From Pseudoalteromonas sp. MEBiC 03607 (GTDB lineage Bacteria; Pseudomonadota; Gammaproteobacteria; Enterobacterales; Alteromonadaceae): 64,000 bases of DNA. A program made the translations under genes and the position numbers. Below, piece after piece: positions 1-9,942 of the stretch (position 1 is its first letter; each line of letters begins with the position of its first letter). A model generated the notes under the pieces. That model was not told the DNA's origin, did not search any database, and was given only the letters and a program-made list of their open reading frames with translations. The stretch is taken from positions 124,001 to 188,000 of the forward strand of contig NZ_SRRY01000002.1 in the NCBI RefSeq assembly GCF_004792295.1. Reading direction: 5' to 3'.

Positions 1-1
1 A

Positions 2-1618
2 GTTGCCCTTTTAAAAGGCCGCGCGAATTATTTGTGTACGTATCGTTTAAGTCAGCATGTTGCGCATGTGCCAACAGATGATCCTGATGTAATGCATCAA
101 CTCGCGATGGTGGCAAAGTTTGCAAGCGAAACCCGTTCCGGCGATTTAGCGGATTGTATTGGCATAGAAGAAGACGCCAAAGTACTGCCTTATGTTAGCT
201 CAACTGCTGATAACTGTTTGGGTAAAGAGTGCCCCGATTTTCAAGATTGCTATATTCGTAAAGCGCGCTTAAACGCCATGGAAGCTGATGTGGTGGTGAT
301 CAACCATCATTTATTCTTTGCCGATATGGCTGTAAAAGACACGGGTTTTGCTGAATTAATGCCTACGGCAGATGCCTATATTTTTGATGAGGCGCATCAG
401 CTTAGTGAAATTGCCAGTGACTATTTTGGTGAAAGTGTTAGCACTAAAAAGCTGGTGGATTTAATTAATGACTTACGAGCAATATACCGTGCAGATATCC
501 CGGATATGCTGCAATTAGGTAAAACCCTCAACAAGTTAGAAACCAGCGTAGCAGATTTACGCTTACAGTTTGGGGTTGATGGTAGCCGTGGTGATTGGCG
601 TGAAAAGCTGGCTGATAAAGAGATTTGTGCAGCACTGCACCGAGTAATTAGCGACCTCGACTTTTTATACCAAGTATTAAAGTTATGCTTAGACCGTAGC
701 GAAAAAATAGAGCATCCATTTGAGCGTACACTGGCCTTTAAAGGTCAGTTAGAGCGGGTATTTGATACCGCACAAACGGGCTATAGTTATTGGTACGAAA
801 CCACTCGCCGATACCTAACGGTAAACATTACACCGCTTAATGTATCGGCTAAATTCGCACAAATGATGAAAGACACGGGAGCTGGCTTTGTGTTTACATC
901 GGCCACTTTATCGGTCGATAACGACTTAGCGCACTTTAACGCCAGCCTTGGCTTAAAACCAGCGCAAAGCATGATTGTTGAAAGTCCGTTTGATTATCAA
1001 CAACAAGCGCTACTTTGCTTACCGCGCTACTTACCTGAGTCTCACGCGAATAATATGCCCCATGCTATTATTAAGTTGACCCTTGAGTTGATAAAATCAG
1101 CAAAAGGTCGCTGCTTTGTGCTATTTACTAGCTATCGTATGATGCACTTAGTGGCTGAAGGTTTAACCACACAAATGGATTATCCGGTTTATATGCAAGG
1201 GCAAATGTCTAAACGCATTATCCTTGAGAAGTTTACCCGTCACGGTAATGCCGTTTTACTCGGCACAGCCTCATTTTGGGAAGGCGTAGATGTTAGAGGC
1301 AGTACATTAAGTTGTGTTATCATTGATAAATTGCCGTTTGCCGCACCAGATGACCCATTATTGCAAGCAAAAATGCAAGATTGCCAGCTGCAAGGTAAAG
1401 ACCCATTTGCGCATATTCAATTACCCCAAGCGGTGATTGCATTAAAGCAAGGGGTAGGGCGACTTATTCGCGATAGTAAAGATAAAGGTGTGCTGGTTAT
1501 TTGCGATAATCGCTTAGTAACACGCCATTACGGCCAAGTATTTTTAAAAAGTTTGCCACCCATGCGCCGCACACGCGATTTAGCAATGGCAAACGCGTTT
1601 TTAGAACAGATCAATTAG
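2..1618 (+). CDS. yoaA: YoaA/DinG-family ATP-dependent DNA helicase, 5' end missing
   Basis: Superfamily 2 DNA helicase of the XPD/DinG type, involved in DNA damage tolerance in E. coli. The gene runs off the left edge: the frame is open from base 2 and reads ALLKGRANYLC before the TTG at 32, so that TTG is internal. Counting from codon 32, Cys2, Cys62, Cys67 and Cys73 are placed like the four iron-sulphur ligands of this family, the DEAH box is at 119-122, a TSATL motif follows in the middle, and the C-terminal part has GTASFWEGVD and QGVGRLIRD (motifs V and VI). About 100 N-terminal residues with the Walker A motif are outside the window. tsaB follows 10 bases later, the same order as in E. 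coli. Confidence 0.9.
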   Translation, partial: VALLKGRANYLCTYRLSQHVAHVPTDDPDVMHQLAMVAKFASETRSGDLADCIGIEEDAKVLPYVSSTADNCLGKECPDFQDCYIRKARLNAMEADVVVINHHLFFADMAVKDTGFAELMPTADAYIFDEAHQLSEIASDYFGESVSTKKLVDLINDLRAIYRADIPDMLQLGKTLNKLETSVADLRLQFGVDGSRGDWREKLADKEICAALHRVISDLDFLYQVLKLCLDRSEKIEHPFERTLAFKGQLERVFDTAQTGYSYWYETTRRYLTVNITPLNVSAKFAQMMKDTGAGFVFTSATLSVDNDLAHFNASLGLKPAQSMIVESPFDYQQQALLCLPRYLPESHANNMPHAIIKLTLELIKSAKGRCFVLFTSYRMMHLVAEGLTTQMDYPVYMQGQMSKRIILEKFTRHGNAVLLGTASFWEGVDVRGSTLSCVIIDKLPFAAPDDPLLQAKMQDCQLQGKDPFAHIQLPQAVIALKQGVGRLIRDSKDKGVLVICDNRLVTRHYGQVFLKSLPPMRRTRDLAMANAFLEQIN

Positions 1619-1628
1619 AGTAACTTAG

Positions 1629-2321
1629 ATGATTAAACACAATATTCTTGCCTTAGATGCATCAACTGAAGCGTTATCGCTGGTGCTACATTATCAAGGG
1701 CAAACATTTCATCATTTTGAAGAGTGCCCACAGCAGCACAGCCAAAAGATTTTGCCTTTAATTGATGAGTTACTCGCAAAGGCGCAATGTAAACTAACCG
1801 ATTTAGATGTGATTGGTTTTGGTCAAGGACCGGGTAGCTTTACGGGCGTGCGTATTAGTGTTGCGATTGCTCAAGGTTTAGCGTATGCCGCACGTTTACC
1901 TTTGGTTGGCGTATCAACATTGCAGATGATGGCGCAACAAGCATTTGAACAACACCAAGCAAGTGATGTGTTTTCTGCGATTGATGCGCGTATGGGTGAG
2001 ATTTATTTCGCTCACTACAAAGCAGATGATAATGGCTTAATGCTACTTGTTGATGAAGAGCAAGTTATTAAACCTGAGTTGCTAACGCTACCTGAAACAG
2101 CAGCAACTGCGGTGGGTACTGGCTGGCAGACCTATCCTTCGCTTGTTTCAGAACTTGCAAATGTAAGTCTAAATGAAACTATTCTACTGCCTGATGCGAA
2201 ATACATGCTGGCCTCGGTTGCAACGGCTTTTGCTAACGGTGAAACAGTGACAGCAGCCAATGCACAGCCTAAATATGTTCGTGATACAGTGACTTGGAAA
2301 AAGCTACCAGGCCGAGAGTAA
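1629..2321 (+). CDS. tsaB: tRNA N6-threonylcarbamoyladenosine biosynthesis protein TsaB
   Basis: TsaB (formerly YeaZ) is the scaffold partner of TsaD in the complex that adds the threonylcarbamoyl group to A37 of ANN-decoding tRNAs. The protein is 230 residues, the usual length. The ASKHA-fold start (ILALDASTEALSLVL, residues 6-20) and the family signature GQGPGSFTGVRI (residues 65-76) are intact. TsaB is a degenerate, non-catalytic ASKHA protein. It starts with ATG ten bases after yoaA and is probably co-transcribed with it, since no terminator lies between. The Shine-Dalgarno sequence is weak. Confidence 0.95.
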   Translation: MIKHNILALDASTEALSLVLHYQGQTFHHFEECPQQHSQKILPLIDELLAKAQCKLTDLDVIGFGQGPGSFTGVRISVAIAQGLAYAARLPLVGVSTLQMMAQQAFEQHQASDVFSAIDARMGEIYFAHYKADDNGLMLLVDEEQVIKPELLTLPETAATAVGTGWQTYPSLVSELANVSLNETILLPDAKYMLASVATAFANGETVTAANAQPKYVRDTVTWKKLPGRE

Positions 2322-2409
2322 CTGAGATATTAACTGAGAGAATAACGGGACTTGCGTGCTTGTCAGTTATGGCACATAATTTAGTCATGTTTGATGTGGA
2401 ATTACGAGT

Positions 2410-2733
2410 TTGACTTTACCAATTGGCTCAGGCTTTTATACCGGTGACATTCCCGGTCAATATAGCCGTAAAAATACCGTTACTGATAAGCCTAAGGCGA
2501 TATCAGACCAAACGGCTGAGCAAAAATCGTCAACCGAATATGTTAAATCGAGCCCTCAAGCTGTTGCTATTGCCGATGAATTTAAAGCTGAGTCGCAAAA
2601 CTATCAGCAAACAATTTATGACAAACCAAGCAACCCAAAAATCAGCCGGGCAATTTCAACCTACACCGAATTTGCTAACTTAGAGCGCCGCGCCGAAGTG
2701 CAAAGCCTCATTGGCGTTGATGTATATGCTTAG
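2410..2733 (+). CDS. small hypothetical protein, 107 residues
   Basis: Unrecognised. The frame begins with TTG at 2410 (a GGA at 2397-2399 could serve as a weak ribosome site) and ends 24 bases before a strong hairpin terminator, which supports a real transcript. The protein is hydrophilic, with no signal peptide, membrane segment or cysteine. It is rich in Ser, Lys, Gln and Thr and looks partly disordered, with a more regular C-terminal stretch (RAISTYTEFANLERRAEV). A start with MTLPIGSGFY resembles short proteins of flagellar or surface regions, but I cannot assign a family. It may be co-transcribed with tsaB, 88 bases upstream. Confidence 0.55.
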   Translation: MTLPIGSGFYTGDIPGQYSRKNTVTDKPKAISDQTAEQKSSTEYVKSSPQAVAIADEFKAESQNYQQTIYDKPSNPKISRAISTYTEFANLERRAEVQSLIGVDVYA

Positions 2734-2756
2734 TTAATTGCTAATACTGAATTCAC

Positions 2757-2791
2757 AAAAAAAAGCCTAAACTAATTGTTTAGGCTTTTTT
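2757..2791. terminator. bidirectional intrinsic terminator
   Basis: A 13 bp stem (AAAAAGCCTAAAC, pairing with GTTTAGGCTTTTT) closes over a 5-base TAATT loop. It has an A-run on the left and a T-run on the right, so it can stop the plus-strand tsaB group and the minus-strand alkaline phosphatase gene. Confidence 0.9.
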
Positions 2792-2816
2792 ATGCTTGGA
2801 CAGTATTCAATATAAA

Positions 2817-4106
2817 TTACTGTTTAATAAAATCAATCAGCTTGTCGGCAATTGCAGTATTGTTTTGCGAACCGTAGAAATCTTCAGCACGTTTACCATA
2901 GGCAAATACTTGCACATCGATAGCCGTGTGGCCGCCAGTAGTCCAACCGGTGAAGCTGGCATGATTGATGATATCTTTTACAGCAAGTAGCAGTGCTTTC
3001 TCGCCCATTTTCTTAGCTTCGCTTAGCTTAATGCTGTTAGCATCAGTGAATTCGATATCAGAATACTTTTGCCATACTGCTTTTAAGTCATCGCTTTCAA
3101 GTAGATCTTTTGTGATAGTGCCAGCTGTTGCTTTAACACCTTTAATCACCTCAGTTTCCCACTTATATTGACCATGAGCACCAAGCGTTAAACCACCTGT
3201 TGAGTGATCGGCGGTGATAACCAGTAGAGTGTCTGGGTTTTTATCTACATACGCTTTTGCTTGTTCAATCGATTTAGCAAAGTCGTCCATTTCACCCATC
3301 GCACAAGCAATATCGTTTGCATGACCACACCAATCAATTTGGCTACCTTCGATCATCACAAAGAAACCTTTGTCGTTTTGACCATCAAGTAAATCAAGTG
3401 CTTTAGTTGTCATTTGCGTAAGGCGCGTTGGATTTTCGTCAAGCGCAAACGGTAAACCTACTTCAGCGAATAAACCAAGTGCAGGAACTTGTTTTAAGTC
3501 ACTCATTGCTGCGAAGTCATCGCTGTATTGATAACCTGCAGCTTTAAACTCCTCAACTAAATTCCGGTCTTCACGAACATAATATTTAGTGCCGCCACCT
3601 AACATTAAATCAACCGGTAATTTACCCGCGATTTTGTTATCGATATAGTCGTTAGCAATCTCGTCGTAGTTGCGGCGTGATTCGTTGTGCGAAGCAAAGC
3701 TTGCTGGTGTGGCATGATTGATTTGCGAAGTAGCTACGAGTGCTGTTGTCATACCGCGTTCTTTTGCAACCTCAAGCATAGTTTTAACTGGTTTTTTATC
3801 AGTATCAACGGCAATTGCGCCATTATAACTTTTATGGCCACTACTCAGTGCTGTTGCACCTGCTGCGCTGTCTGTTACATAGGTATGATCATCAGGGTAG
3901 GTATGTGCCATACCACGTAAAATAGTATCGAAAACAGTTGGGTCAACAACTTTAGTATTTGGATCATCTTTAAAGTAACGATATGCAGTTGTGTACGCCG
4001 GGCCCATACCATCACCAATCATATAAATGATATTTTTTGGTGCTGATTCAGCCATTACTGAGCCTGCTGAGCATAATAATGCTAAAAGACTTAATTTTAA
4101 TTTCAT
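2817..4106 (-). CDS. secreted alkaline phosphatase (PhoA family)
   Basis: Hydrolyses phosphomonoesters in the periplasm or outside the cell. The 429-residue protein starts with a signal peptide cut after about VMA (residue 19). Metal-ligand Asp32 lies in MIGDGMG and the nucleophile is Ser80 in VTDSAAGATAL. Further zinc ligands are in GSQIDWCGHANDI and ADHSTGG, and a late GGHTA carries the last histidine. The gene is alone between a shared terminator and a divergent hydrolase gene. I looked for TGTCAT Pho-box elements in the 110-base upstream region and found none, so phosphate control of this copy is not supported here. Confidence 0.92.
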   Translation of the reverse strand: MKLKLSLLALLCSAGSVMAESAPKNIIYMIGDGMGPAYTTAYRYFKDDPNTKVVDPTVFDTILRGMAHTYPDDHTYVTDSAAGATALSSGHKSYNGAIAVDTDKKPVKTMLEVAKERGMTTALVATSQINHATPASFASHNESRRNYDEIANDYIDNKIAGKLPVDLMLGGGTKYYVREDRNLVEEFKAAGYQYSDDFAAMSDLKQVPALGLFAEVGLPFALDENPTRLTQMTTKALDLLDGQNDKGFFVMIEGSQIDWCGHANDIACAMGEMDDFAKSIEQAKAYVDKNPDTLLVITADHSTGGLTLGAHGQYKWETEVIKGVKATAGTITKDLLESDDLKAVWQKYSDIEFTDANSIKLSEAKKMGEKALLLAVKDIINHASFTGWTTGGHTAIDVQVFAYGKRAEDFYGSQNNTAIADKLIDFIKQ

Positions 4107-4216
4107 TGATGTAACCTTATTATTGTGCCCTTATTTATACTGCGAGGATTATTGTATACTAGCCAGACGATAAATAAACGCCTTTAAGTTGAAACGCTTA
4201 ATAAATAGGAGCAATT

Positions 4217-5068
4217 GTGCAACCTTTTTCTTTTCAAACTGGCACTCAGGCAATGCATGGCCTAACCTTTGGTCATGGCGAAGAAGTTGTGATTGCCTTA
4301 CATGGTTGGCTTGATAACGCACATAGTTACATACCTATGTTACAAAATGTGCAGCTTAATCAGCGTTGGTATTGTCTCGATTTTCCTGGCCATGGTTTAT
4401 CTGATTGGCGAAGTAGTGATGCCCACTATTACTTTATTGACTATATTGATGACGTATATAAGTTTATTGAGTCACTTGATGTAACGAAAGTGCATTTAGT
4501 TGGCCACTCAATGGGGGCCATGGTTGCCGGGGTTTTTGCCAGCTGTTTTCCTGAAAAGGTAGCAACGGTAAATTTTATTGAAGGAATAGGCTGCGTTACA
4601 ACAAACAGTAATGAAGTGAGCAGCCAACTTCGTAAAGCAATTTTAAATAGAGCGCGGGTAAACACTAGAGGGCCACGTGCATTTGACTCAATAGCGCACA
4701 TTATTAGTGCAAGGCTTGCAAGTGGGGATCTTGAATACCCACAAGCTGAGCTATTAATGACACGCAATAGTTACGAAAAAGCAGGGAAGTGGTATTTAAC
4801 AACCGATCCAAAGCTTAAAAATCACTCAGGATTTCGCTTTGATGAGGCACAATGTATTGCAACCATCAAACAAATAAACGCACCATGTCAGCTTATCTTA
4901 GGGGATAAGGGGTATCCTTTTGTGAAAGATAACCTAGAGGCATATGGTAAATATTACAAGGAGTTAAAAATTCATGAGATACCTGGAGGTCACCATTGCC
5001 ATATGCAAAGTCCTGCATTAACCTTAGAGCACATTCATGCATTTATTGGGCAGTATAAAGCAAGTTAA
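4217..5068 (+). CDS. alpha/beta-fold hydrolase (SERHL/MEST-like)
   Basis: Serine hydrolase of 283 residues, probably cytoplasmic as no signal peptide is seen. The oxyanion motif HGWLDNAHS is at 29-37, the nucleophile elbow GHSMG places Ser98, and the catalytic His is expected in GGHHCHMQS near the C-terminus. It resembles the serine hydrolase-like proteins that sit beside fadD in many marine gammaproteobacteria. The substrate is unknown, though an ester or acyl compound is likely given the neighbour. The start is GTG at 4217, chosen because TAGGAG lies six bases upstream. Confidence 0.85.
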   Translation: MQPFSFQTGTQAMHGLTFGHGEEVVIALHGWLDNAHSYIPMLQNVQLNQRWYCLDFPGHGLSDWRSSDAHYYFIDYIDDVYKFIESLDVTKVHLVGHSMGAMVAGVFASCFPEKVATVNFIEGIGCVTTNSNEVSSQLRKAILNRARVNTRGPRAFDSIAHIISARLASGDLEYPQAELLMTRNSYEKAGKWYLTTDPKLKNHSGFRFDEAQCIATIKQINAPCQLILGDKGYPFVKDNLEAYGKYYKELKIHEIPGGHHCHMQSPALTLEHIHAFIGQYKAS

Positions 5069-5186
5069 TTGTATAATTGCACCAAATGTGGGATTATCTG
5101 CACCATTAGAGTATTTACTCCATTGAGAAACGGCCTTAGTTAGATTAAGGTTATTAAAAAAATATAATTATAAACAGGAGCTAAGA

Positions 5187-6848
5187 GTGGAAAAAATCTG
5201 GCTTAAACGCTACCCAGAAGGTATGCCTGAAACAATCGACCCTGAGCATTATCACTCGCTACTCGACTTGTTTGAAAAAAGTTTTGCTGACTATAGTGAC
5301 CTTCCAGCCTTTACCAACATGGGTAAAGTGTTGACCTATAGTGAGTTAGACAGTGCTACAAAACGTGTTGCGTCGTACATTCAAAATGATCTTGGTCTGA
5401 AAAAAGGCGATAAAGTAGCGGTTATGATGCCGAACCTACTGCAAACGCCTGTGACTATTCTAGGTGTTCTTCGTGCAGGCTGTGTAGTGGTAAATGTAAA
5501 CCCACTTTACACGGTACGTGAATTAGAGCATCAACTAAATGACTCTGAATCATCAGCAATTTTCATTCTTGCTAATTTTGCAGATACTCTAGAAAAGGCT
5601 TTACCAAAAACCAACGTTAAGCACATCGTGGTTACCCAAGTAGGTGACATGGTGGGTGGCCTTAAAAAGCACATCGTTAACTTTGTGGTTAAGCACATTA
5701 AAAAAATGGTACCTAGCTACTCATTGCCAAATGCAATTAAATTTGCAGATGCACTTGCTGGTAACGAAGCAACCTACAAAAAGCCTGATGTTGATTTAAA
5801 CGACCTAGCATTTTTACAATACACTGGTGGTACTACGGGTGTATCTAAAGGTGCAATGCTATCGCATGGCAACATGGTTGGTAACCTTGAGCAAGTATCG
5901 GGCTGTTTAGATAACGTGCTTGAGCGTGGCAAAGAAGTCGTTATCACTGCACTGCCGCTTTATCATATCTTTGCTTTAACAGCTAACTGCTTAACATTTA
6001 TGAAATATGGTGGTTTAAATGTACTTATTACAAACCCACGCGATATGCCAGGTTTTGTAAAAGAGTTAGCACAACACAAATTTACTGCGGTAACGGGTGT
6101 AAATACCTTATTTAATGGTTTACTAAATACCCCGGGTTTTGCTGAACTTGATTTCTCAAGCTTAAAAATGTCACTTGGCGGTGGTATGGCGGTACAGCGT
6201 CCAGTTGCTGAAAAATGGCAAGCTGTAACTAAAACCAAATTAATGGAAGGTTATGGTTTAACTGAGTGCGCACCACTTGTAACTGTAAGCCCATATGATC
6301 TTGATGGTTATAACGGCTCAATTGGTTTACCAGCACCAAGTACTGACATTAAACTTATGCTTGAAAACGGCGAAGAAGCAGCGAAAGGTGAGCCAGGCGA
6401 GCTTTGGGTTAAAGGCCCACAAGTTATGCAAGGTTACTATAACCGTCCAGATGCAACAGCCGAATGCTTAAAAGACGGTTGGTTTGCAACCGGTGATATT
6501 GCAACTTACGATGATGAAGGCTTCTTCTACATTGTTGATCGTAAGAAAGACATGATTATCGTATCTGGCTTTAATGTATTCCCTAATGAGATTGAAGAAG
6601 TTGTTGCAATGCACGATGGTGTGCTTGAAGTAGCTGCTATCGGTGTCCCGCATGAAGTAAGTGGCGAGCAAGTTAAAGTTTTTGTCGTGAAAAAAGATCA
6701 ATCTTTAACTGAAAAAGATATAATAAAGCATTGTCGTGATAATTTAACGAACTATAAGGTGCCTAAACTCGTTGAGTTTAGAGATGAATTACCAAAAACC
6801 AACGTTGGTAAGATTCTTAGAAGAGCCTTAAAGGACGAAGAGAAATAA
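5187..6848 (+). CDS. fadD: long-chain fatty acid--CoA ligase FadD
   Basis: Activates exogenous fatty acids to acyl-CoA at the inner membrane for beta-oxidation. The 553-residue length matches E. coli FadD. The AMP-binding signature [11 protein letters not shown] begins near residue 212, the GYGLTE motif near 355, and the C-terminal domain carries [23 protein letters not shown] and the catalytic lysine region [10 protein letters not shown]. The start is GTG at 5187 behind CAGGAG. It is followed by a terminator and then rnd, the fadD-rnd order known from enterobacteria. Confidence 0.96.
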   Translation: MEKIWLKRYPEGMPETIDPEHYHSLLDLFEKSFADYSDLPAFTNMGKVLTYSELDSATKRVASYIQNDLGLKKGDKVAVMMPNLLQTPVTILGVLRAGCVVVNVNPLYTVRELEHQLNDSESSAIFILANFADTLEKALPKTNVKHIVVTQVGDMVGGLKKHIVNFVVKHIKKMVPSYSLPNAIKFADALAGNEATYKKPDVDLNDLAFLQYTGGTTGVSKGAMLSHGNMVGNLEQVSGCLDNVLERGKEVVITALPLYHIFALTANCLTFMKYGGLNVLITNPRDMPGFVKELAQHKFTAVTGVNTLFNGLLNTPGFAELDFSSLKMSLGGGMAVQRPVAEKWQAVTKTKLMEGYGLTECAPLVTVSPYDLDGYNGSIGLPAPSTDIKLMLENGEEAAKGEPGELWVKGPQVMQGYYNRPDATAECLKDGWFATGDIATYDDEGFFYIVDRKKDMIIVSGFNVFPNEIEEVVAMHDGVLEVAAIGVPHEVSGEQVKVFVVKKDQSLTEKDIIKHCRDNLTNYKVPKLVEFRDELPKTNVGKILRRALKDEEK

Positions 6849-6849
6849 T

Positions 6850-6875
6850 AAAAGCCGGCATTAGCCGGCTTTTTT
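6850..6875 (+). terminator. intrinsic terminator of fadD
   Basis: Stem AAAGCCGGC / GCCGGCTTT with loop ATTA, followed by T6. It lies between the fadD stop and the rnd start, so rnd depends on read-through or on its own promoter. Confidence 0.9.
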
Positions 6876-6896
6876 ATGTGAAACAAAGGGGTGTAA

Positions 6897-8027
6897 GTGC
6901 AATACCAACTGATCGAAACGCAAAATCAGTTAAATGATTTTGTAGAAAAAATAATAGGAAAACCAGTATTAGCAATTGATACTGAGTTTATGCGGCGCCG
7001 CACCCTGTACCCTGAAGTTGCACTTATTCAAGTATATGATGGTGAGCATTTAGCGTTAATCGACCCACTGGCAGAGTTATCGCTCTATGATTTTTGGCAA
7101 GTACTTAAAAACCCAGAGGTGTTAAAAGTACTGCATTCACCGTCAGAAGATATTGAAGTGTTTCAAAAGTACGCTGGCTTTGTACCAACACCGCTATTTG
7201 ATACCCAATTTGCATTGCAAATTTTAGGTCATGGTAACTGCATGGGCTTTGCGCATATGGTCAAAGAGTTACTAGATATCGAAATTGATAAAAGTGAATC
7301 GCGCACTAATTGGTTGCAGCGCCCGCTTACAGAAAAACAGCTAGATTATGCCGCTGCCGATACCTTTCATTTACTCCCATGCTTTGAAATTATTAAAAAA
7401 CAAATTGATGAAGCAGGCTTTTTTGACATTGTGATCAGTGAAAGTGAGTTAGTCGCGCAAAAACGTGCTTATCAAACACCTGCAGAGCAGCTTTACAAAG
7501 ACATTAAAAATGCTTGGCAGTTACGACCGCATGATTTAGCGGTATTACGTGAACTTGCTAAGTGGCGCCGTGAAAAGGCAGAGCGCAAAAATCTTGCTCT
7601 TAACTTTGTGTTAAAAGAACATAATTTGGTTGAAATAGCTAAACGTAAACCAGTAAATCTTAATGCACTTCGCCGCGTTCCGGGTGTTGAGCCAATGGAA
7701 GTAAACCGTTCTGGTGTTGAAATTTTAAAATGCATCGAACTGGGTAAAGCGGTTGCGCCAGAAGAGCAACCAGCACAACTAAAACGACTTATTGATTTTC
7801 CGGCATACAAAAAAGCCGCTAAAGATATAAAACAAAAAATTACCAAAGCTGCTAAAGCAAATGGAATCCCAGAAGATGTGCTTGCATCTAAAAAGCAAAT
7901 CAATCAATTGATTAGTTGGAATTGGAAGCTAGATGCACAAGAGCGTAAAGACAGTTCAAAACCCGACTTATTAAACTCGTGGCGTTATGAGCTTGTAAAA
8001 GACACCCTTAAAGAGTGGGATAACTAA
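6897..8027 (+). CDS. rnd: ribonuclease D
   Basis: 3'-5' exoribonuclease of the DEDD family that trims tRNA precursors. It is 376 residues, the normal length. Exo motif I is LAIDTEF with Asp28 and Glu30. The DEDDy motif III is YAAADTFHLL near residue 155 (Tyr, Asp). An HRDC domain spans roughly 205-290 and a second HRDC-like region closes the protein. The start is GTG at 6897, behind AAAGGGG. Confidence 0.94.
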   Translation: MQYQLIETQNQLNDFVEKIIGKPVLAIDTEFMRRRTLYPEVALIQVYDGEHLALIDPLAELSLYDFWQVLKNPEVLKVLHSPSEDIEVFQKYAGFVPTPLFDTQFALQILGHGNCMGFAHMVKELLDIEIDKSESRTNWLQRPLTEKQLDYAAADTFHLLPCFEIIKKQIDEAGFFDIVISESELVAQKRAYQTPAEQLYKDIKNAWQLRPHDLAVLRELAKWRREKAERKNLALNFVLKEHNLVEIAKRKPVNLNALRRVPGVEPMEVNRSGVEILKCIELGKAVAPEEQPAQLKRLIDFPAYKKAAKDIKQKITKAAKANGIPEDVLASKKQINQLISWNWKLDAQERKDSSKPDLLNSWRYELVKDTLKEWDN

Positions 8028-8032
8028 AAATT

Positions 8033-8069
8033 TGGCTCTAAGCAATTGCTCAGAGCTTAGAGCCATAAA
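8033..8069. terminator. hairpin terminator between rnd and a convergent gene
   Basis: Perfect 11 bp stem, TGGCTCTAAGC (8033-8043) with GCTTAGAGCCA (8055-8065), with AAAATTT just outside on the left and TAAAATTT on the right. It can serve both convergent genes. Confidence 0.8.
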
Positions 8070-8502
8070 ATTTGTCGCGTTTATTACTTACTTGCAGCCA
8101 TTGTAATAGGTTGTAATCGTATCGTTTTAATCTGTGCATTTGTTTTGATGTTAAACAATAAAAAGGAGCAAATATAATAAACCTAGGACCTATTATAAAT
8201 ATGCAGCTTAAACCAAACTTTGAGTAATGCTGAATCAATTTTATTTCTTGCGCTGCAATGTAGTGGTGCCCCCAAATTGAATGATAATAAATACCGTGTC
8301 GGCAAACAGTAAGAGCATGTTTGCAGTTAATTGCCAGAAAGAACAAAACCAGCGCGATAAAAAAGCACAGCGCAGCGATTAGCTCATAAATAATATGCTG
8401 TGGAGAAAAAAGCTTTAACAACATCAATGTGAAAAACAATAATAAGGCTAAAAAAGAATAAACCTTTTTTTCTGACCTTTTCTTAAGATTTAGAACTTTC
8501 AT
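8050..8502 (-). CDS. small membrane protein with two membrane segments, function unknown
   Basis: Two hydrophobic segments near residues 15-32 and 38-58 are followed by a soluble, aromatic-rich C-terminal half (about 90 residues) that looks like a small beta-rich domain of the kind found in membrane PH-like proteins. I chose the second ATG (8502) because AAGGG lies six bases upstream; the first ATG, at 8508, touches the ribosome site. The layout resembles the unrelated small gene at 26262-26675. The frame overlaps the terminator hairpin at its 3' end. No function can be given. Confidence 0.6.
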   Translation of the reverse strand: MKVLNLKKRSEKKVYSFLALLLFFTLMLLKLFSPQHIIYELIAALCFFIALVLFFLAINCKHALTVCRHGIYYHSIWGHHYIAAQEIKLIQHYSKFGLSCIFIIGPRFIIFAPFYCLTSKQMHRLKRYDYNLLQWLQVSNKRDKFYGSKL

Positions 8503-8508
8503 ACTCAT

Positions 8509-9038
8509 CCCTTGAGATTTTTATAGCTTAATGCTACCTCTCCAAGAATTTAAAGCAATCTGCCAAAAAAATGAAAATAGGGACAAGTGTTCAGCTTTTA
8601 TTATTATTTTTTTATCTATGTTTTTTACTAGGAATGATGAATAATATATTTTTAATCAATATATTATGTGGTTGTGAGGGCTGTTTTATAGCCGCTTTGA
8701 AACAACTTTAAATTGACCAAAGGTCAGAGCAGGTTAATGCAAAAAAAGTGAATAATGTTATTTGTAGATAACTTAAAATCAGCTTATTATTAGTACCAAT
8801 TAAACTTACTATACTGAAAAATAAAGGAAGCTTCGTTATTGCTTACAATAAAGTGAATAGTAAGTAATATGGCATGCAACTAATAGCTGCATGCCTATTT
8901 AACCGACACAGACGAATAAAAAAACGGATTTTATAAGTATAAAAAATAATCAGTGTCAGTATTGATTTCTTAGGTTTTTAGTATGAAACTCACTTACTTT
9001 TAAACAAACAATTAATTCAGACTAGAGATCAAAATCAA
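8509..9038. other. 530-base intergenic region, AT-rich
   Basis: No open frame of convincing length and no RNA gene seen. It holds a perfect 9 bp inverted repeat, ATAATATAT (8641-8649) and ATATATTAT (8659-8667), spaced by 9 bases. In such AT-rich DNA this could be chance. It separates two minus-strand units, so it should contain the promoter of the gene at 8050-8502. Confidence 0.5.
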
Positions 9039-9869
9039 TTACTTATTTAATAAAATCTTATCCAGATTTTGTTTTGATTTCGCAACGCTTTGTAGCGGTG
9101 TTAGTCCACTTGGGTATTCTTCTTGCTCCAGCACTAACCACTTGGTGTTGCCGTGCGACTCTAAAGTGTCGATGATGGCAGGCCAATCAATGTTGTTTTC
9201 GCCGATAATCGGGCTCATGTTGCTCCCCTCAACCGTACGTACTTTAATGTGCGTAGCAAGTGTGCGGTTAGGGTACTGTTTAATGAAGTAAATTGGATCT
9301 TTAGCTGCGTAATTGACCCAGCCAATATCTAACTGCAATGGCATGGTCTTGGGTGTGTTACTGGCAATATAATCCCAAAATGTAGCGTTATTAAATGCAT
9401 TAAACTCTTTATTATGATTGTGAAAACCGATCTTCATATTAAAGCGAGTTGCATAATCACTAACTTTAGTGAGCTCTTTAACCAGTGACTTAACCCCTTC
9501 AGGATGCCATGCTCGCTCATCCCAAGGTACATAGAGTGTGGTAACACCAAGGGTTTTGTAAAACAGTAGGGTGCTATCAATAGTGCTTTCGGTGAGAGCA
9601 TCAAAGCCGATGTGGGCACTACTGGCAACTAAACCTAATTCAGAGAGCTTTGCTTTTAAGGCCGCAGGGTTATCAGAATAAGGGCCAAAATCTCCGGCAA
9701 ACTCAACGCCGTCAAATCCCATTTCGGCAAGTGATTTAAGCGTACCATGAAAGTCATTTTTTAAGGTGTCTTTGACTGACCACAATTGCACACTAACTGG
9801 CAGTTTTGCGAATAATTGACCACTAAATACAAGGCTAATAATGAGCAATAAAATGCGGGTTTTAAACAT
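9039..9869 (-). CDS. secreted sugar phosphate isomerase/epimerase-like TIM-barrel protein
   Basis: Xylose isomerase-like TIM barrel (AP endonuclease family 2 fold) of 276 residues with a signal peptide cut near LFA (residue 21), so it acts in the periplasm and not on sugar phosphates. Typical elements are PVSVQLWSVKD, GFDGVEFAGDFG, SSAHIGFD, IGFHNHNKEF and LQLDIGWVNYA, where His, Glu and Asp would hold a divalent metal. It is the last gene of the minus-strand carbohydrate operon. In oxidation-assisted glycoside degradation, proteins of this fold act on 3-keto sugars (lyase or hydratase). That role is inferred from the neighbours. Confidence 0.82.
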   Translation of the reverse strand: MFKTRILLLIISLVFSGQLFAKLPVSVQLWSVKDTLKNDFHGTLKSLAEMGFDGVEFAGDFGPYSDNPAALKAKLSELGLVASSAHIGFDALTESTIDSTLLFYKTLGVTTLYVPWDERAWHPEGVKSLVKELTKVSDYATRFNMKIGFHNHNKEFNAFNNATFWDYIASNTPKTMPLQLDIGWVNYAAKDPIYFIKQYPNRTLATHIKVRTVEGSNMSPIIGENNIDWPAIIDTLESHGNTKWLVLEQEEYPSGLTPLQSVAKSKQNLDKILLNK

Positions 9870-9942
9870 ACTTAAATCCTAAAAAAGCAGGGGAGTGACC
9901 CCCTGCATTAAATTGTGTTATTAAACAACACAAGGGGGAAAG

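Noticed and set aside
4107..4216. A Pho box for the alkaline phosphatase gene
   Set aside because: No TGTCAT-like direct repeats on either strand in this spacer.
7493..7903. 136-codon minus-strand frame within rnd
   Set aside because: Antisense shadow of a well-supported RNase D gene.
8641..8667. 9 bp inverted repeat in the AT-rich spacer as an operator
   Set aside because: Made only of A and T apart from one base in the loop; chance is likely, so kept only as a note in the spacer entry.
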